DNA of 8,376 nt from Saprospiraceae bacterium (GTDB lineage Bacteria > Bacteroidota > Bacteroidia > Chitinophagales > Saprospiraceae): positions 1-8,376 of the forward strand of contig JABWAJ010000232.1 in the NCBI GenBank assembly GCA_013361075.1, in the 5' to 3' direction. The notes below the pieces were generated by a model, which was given only the letters and a program-made list of their open reading frames with translations, made no database searches and was not told where the DNA came from. Below, one piece after another: positions 6,063-8,376 of the stretch. The translations under genes were made by a program, and so were the position numbers. Positions within the stretch are counted from its first letter, which is position 1. Every line of letters starts with the position of its first letter.

Positions 6063-6893
6063 ATGGATAGGAATGTTTTAATTAATCAATTGGAGCTATC
6101 ATACAGTCCTTTGTCTAACTACCTTTTTAACAAACTTAAAAGCGATCTAATAATTCAAGACATTTTAGAATCCAGCAGTTTGTATATAATTGCTCAGAGA
6201 CCTGAAATCAGTTTTGAAAAAATCATTCATCTTCAAGAAAAGAAAGCCATTCAATTTGAAATACATCAAAAAAATAACCCTGAAATCCTTGAATGTGAAT
6301 TCCCATATTTTCAAGAAAACATCGCCACAAATCTCAAAAAGGGATTAGCAATTATTTTAGAATGGAATAACCCGTCTCAAGTCAATGACACATCAAGTAA
6401 TGTGCATGGAATCAGGATTTCTGAGTTAGATTCAAACCCCGACAAGCCACTCATTTGGTTTTCTCCAGAGAAATTCCTACAGAACTACTGGAAAGAACTT
6501 ATAATAGCTGAAATCAAAGGGGATATTCGTGAATTCTTAAAATATCAGGTTCTTTATATTGGCCAAACTACTGATCAGGGTCTCTGGGAAAGATTAACTG
6601 GCCATAAGCATTTACAAGATATATTATCTCTTGATAATCCTTTGGTTTTTGGCGCTCATCCTACCCACGAAATAGCATTATTATTATTTGACTTTCAAGA
6701 CACCATTTCTATAAGAAAATTCGGAAGAAATTCTACTGCTTCTGATGAAGAAATTGCAGATGCATTGATAGGAAAGGACATGCCTAATCGGAAAACTATT
6801 TTCTTAGATGCCGAGAAAGCTTTGATAAAAGCAATGCAACCAATACACAATAAAATAAAATTTAAGCAATATCCTGTAAGTAGTCGCTCCTGA
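6063..6893 (+). CDS. Uncharacterised protein with C-terminal GIY-YIG nuclease-like domain, probably 3'-truncated
   Basis: The 276-residue product has an unrecognised N-terminal part (1-155). The C-terminal part fits the GIY-YIG fold: LYIGQTT (164-170), R177 and H181 in WERLTGHKHL (R-x3-H), then E251 in DAEKALIKAMQP and N263 in IHNK. These match the order Tyr-Gly, Arg, His, Glu, Asn of GIY-YIG nucleases. About 70 residues separate H181 from E251, more than in minimal domains, and the upstream 'GIY' strand is not evident, so this is a divergent member. The frame is open back to a TTG at 6009, but ATG 6063 is preferred. The protein ends soon after N263 with PVSSRS, next to the insertion sequence, which suggests the native C-terminus was lost. 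It is AT-rich compared with the left half of the window. A nuclease role is inferred, not shown. Confidence 0.55.
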   Translation: MDRNVLINQLELSYSPLSNYLFNKLKSDLIIQDILESSSLYIIAQRPEISFEKIIHLQEKKAIQFEIHQKNNPEILECEFPYFQENIATNLKKGLAIILEWNNPSQVNDTSSNVHGIRISELDSNPDKPLIWFSPEKFLQNYWKELIIAEIKGDIREFLKYQVLYIGQTTDQGLWERLTGHKHLQDILSLDNPLVFGAHPTHEIALLLFDFQDTISIRKFGRNSTASDEEIADALIGKDMPNRKTIFLDAEKALIKAMQPIHNKIKFKQYPVSSRS

Positions 6894-6947
6894 AATACAT
6901 TCAACGCACTGCCAATCAGTAAATTATCATCAAAAACCCTTGTTTTT

Positions 6948-6989
6948 ATTTGCAAGGATTCGTATTTTACAGGCGAAAAGCTTGCAAAT
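6948..6989 (+). promoter_or_regulatory. 9-bp inverted repeat covering the transposase translation start region
   Basis: ATTTGCAAG at 6948-6956 is the exact reverse complement of CTTGCAAAT at 6981-6989, with a 24-base loop. The right arm ends one base before the transposase ATG at 6991. In a read-through transcript, pairing would hide the initiation region. A weak -7-like TTTATTTG (6945-6952) would start transcripts after the left arm, leaving them unpaired. This resembles the protection against read-through expression described for other insertion sequences. Confidence 0.45.
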
Positions 6990-6990
6990 T

Positions 6991-8361
6991 ATGAAAGGTG
7001 AATTACCGAACCCGAAACAAGGGAATATATTTCAGCCGAATTTACACCAAATAGTAAACCCGGCACATGAATTAGTGCTTTTGGCCCAAAAAATAAATTG
7101 GCAATATTTCGAACGGGAATTTACTCCCTTGTATTCGAATACAGGTAAACCGTCGAAGCCAATTCGGGTAATGGTATCCTTGCTGTTGTTAAAGCACATG
7201 TATAACCATGGAGATGAAACATTAATGGATGCATGGGTTCAAAGCCCCTATTATCAGTATTTTTCAGGAATGGACACGTTTCAATGGAAGCCTCCATGTG
7301 ATCCCAGTGATTTGGTTTATTTCCGTAAGCGGATTGGAGAATCAGGGGTAGAGAAAATATTCCATTATTCTGTACAAATCCAGGGGCCGGAGGCATTGGA
7401 AAAGAAATTAATTGTGGATACTACTGTGCAGGAAACAAATATTACTTTTCCTACGGACACAAAATTGCAGGTTAAAATTGTAAAATCGTGCGTAAAAATC
7501 GCGGATAAAGAAGGGATCACATTACGCCAGCGGTATCCCAGAAAATTAAAACAGTTGTTGCAGCAATGCAGGTTTAGTCACCATCCCAAAAGAAAAAAAG
7601 CCGGAAGATCCGCCAAGCGACAGATTAAAACGATCGCCGGTAGATTGATTCGGGAATTAAAGAGAAAATTAAATGCGGAGCAACAAAGCCAATATGAAAA
7701 TTTATTGAGTTTGTACGAAGCTCAACTACAGCAACAGCGACAAGATTCCAATAAAATTTATTCTTTTCATGCGCCTCATACTTACTGTATTGCCAAGGGC
7801 AAAGAGCATAAACCCTACGAATTTGGCACAAAAGCGAGCTTGGCGGTTGGGTACAACAGTGGCATTATTATTAGCGCACTTTGCATAGCCAATAATGATT
7901 ATGACGGCCATACTCTAGATCAGGTACTGGAGCAAACTCAAAGATTACATGGCTATAAGCCTGAAAACTTAATAGCCGACAGAGGCTATCGTGGAATTAA
8001 GAAAATTGGAAATACCAATATTTTTATACCAGGCCCCAAAAACAAAAATCAATCTGTTTATGAGCAAAGGAAATTAAGGGCTATGTTTCGGCGACGAGCA
8101 AGTATTGAACCAATTATTGGGCATGTAAAATCGGATCATCGAATGGAACGAAGTTTTTACAAGGGATTGACTGGTGATCAAATGAACGTTCTGCTGGCTT
8201 GTGCTGCCTGGAACCTTAAAAAGTTCATGAAAAAGCTAGTCAAGGCTTTTTCTTTGCCTCTTTTGGCGGTTTTCCTGCTGCTTGAGGACTCTTTACGCAG
8301 ACTTTTTGATGGATACAGAAACGCAATTTTGTCCTTTTTGATTCCGCTCAGCTACAAATAG
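6991..8361 (+). CDS. IS5 family DDE transposase
   Basis: The 456-residue protein catalyses cut-and-paste transposition of its element. The N-terminal region (about 20-120) is the DUF772-like domain of IS5 transposases, with 'KPIRVMVSLLLLKHMYNHGDE' features and DPSDLVYFRKRIG. The catalytic triad can be read as D143 in IVDTTVQETN, D330 in IADRGYRG, and E373 in RRRASIEPIIGHVKSDHRMER, the characteristic IS5 C-terminal signature. A basic, Gln-rich helical insert (about 175-255) lies between the first two Asp residues. The frame extends back to TTG 6940, but ATG 6991 gives the natural start MKGELPNPKQ. No frameshift or stop is seen, so the enzyme is probably functional. Length is typical for the larger IS5-group transposases. 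Confidence 0.9.
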   Translation: MKGELPNPKQGNIFQPNLHQIVNPAHELVLLAQKINWQYFEREFTPLYSNTGKPSKPIRVMVSLLLLKHMYNHGDETLMDAWVQSPYYQYFSGMDTFQWKPPCDPSDLVYFRKRIGESGVEKIFHYSVQIQGPEALEKKLIVDTTVQETNITFPTDTKLQVKIVKSCVKIADKEGITLRQRYPRKLKQLLQQCRFSHHPKRKKAGRSAKRQIKTIAGRLIRELKRKLNAEQQSQYENLLSLYEAQLQQQRQDSNKIYSFHAPHTYCIAKGKEHKPYEFGTKASLAVGYNSGIIISALCIANNDYDGHTLDQVLEQTQRLHGYKPENLIADRGYRGIKKIGNTNIFIPGPKNKNQSVYEQRKLRAMFRRRASIEPIIGHVKSDHRMERSFYKGLTGDQMNVLLACAAWNLKKFMKKLVKAFSLPLLAVFLLLEDSLRRLFDGYRNAILSFLIPLSYK

Positions 8362-8376
8362 AGACTGGATGAGCGT

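Larger units (their letters stand above)
6876..8376 (+). mobile_element. IS5-type insertion sequence, right end not resolved in window
   Basis: A single transposase gene spans most of this segment. The left boundary is uncertain and is placed approximately near 6876, where the upstream reading frame loses family-like sequence (in CCTGTAAGTAGTCGCTCCTGA). The right end lies close to or beyond 8376. Possible terminal sequences share only a CGCTC core (6883-6887 on plus, and 8375-8371 read on minus), so terminal inverted repeats and a target duplication are not demonstrated. Confidence 0.55.

Noticed and set aside
6878..8376. CGCTC core near 6883 and its complement near 8373 as terminal inverted repeats of the insertion sequence
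   Set aside because: Only five consecutive bases match and the flanks diverge. The true right end may be outside the window.
1..8376. CRISPR array, tRNA or rRNA gene
   Set aside because: No regularly spaced repeats, tRNA-like cloverleaf segments or rRNA-conserved stretches were seen on reading the window.

Overview
The window looks like a chromosomal stretch from a member of the Bacteroidota. The main sequence evidence is promoter-like elements of the type known from that phylum (-33 TTTG, about 20 bases, -7 TAnnTTTG) upstream of several genes, weak or absent Shine-Dalgarno sequences, and gene types common there. A Saprospiraceae- or Cytophagales-like source is possible, but I cannot settle this from the sequence.

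Left half (1-4661): the 3' end of a GNAT acetyltransferase gene is followed by a tightly packed plus-strand operon of five genes. These encode a SAM-dependent methyltransferase, a membrane di-iron fatty acid desaturase/hydroxylase-like protein, a GNAT protein, a NodB-type polysaccharide deacetylase, and a double-length GNAT protein. Gaps are 23 bases or less and two junctions overlap. Together they look like a tailoring cassette for a cell-surface glycan or (glyco)lipid, combining methylation, acyl-chain oxidation, N-deacetylation and re-acylation; the product is unknown. A perfect 7+2+7 palindrome sits just after the predicted operon promoter and may be an operator.

Middle (4662-5249): a DinB-like metal-binding protein is encoded on the minus strand, converging on the operon with five bases between the stops. 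Its upstream region (5123-5249) carries well-formed divergent promoter candidates.

Right half (5250-8376): base composition falls sharply and the content looks accessory. A two-gene module pairs a polymerase-beta-type nucleotidyltransferase (DUF6932-like, three carboxylates visible) with a 72-residue helical protein; the genes overlap by ATGA. Next is an uncharacterised protein with a C-terminal GIY-YIG-nuclease-like domain, probably cut short by the adjacent insertion sequence. The window ends in an IS5-type insertion sequence with an intact DDE transposase, whose start codon lies behind a 9-bp inverted repeat. The nucleotidyltransferase pair and the GIY-YIG-like gene are the best candidates for an undescribed defence or toxin-antitoxin-like system; that is inference from gene types and context only.
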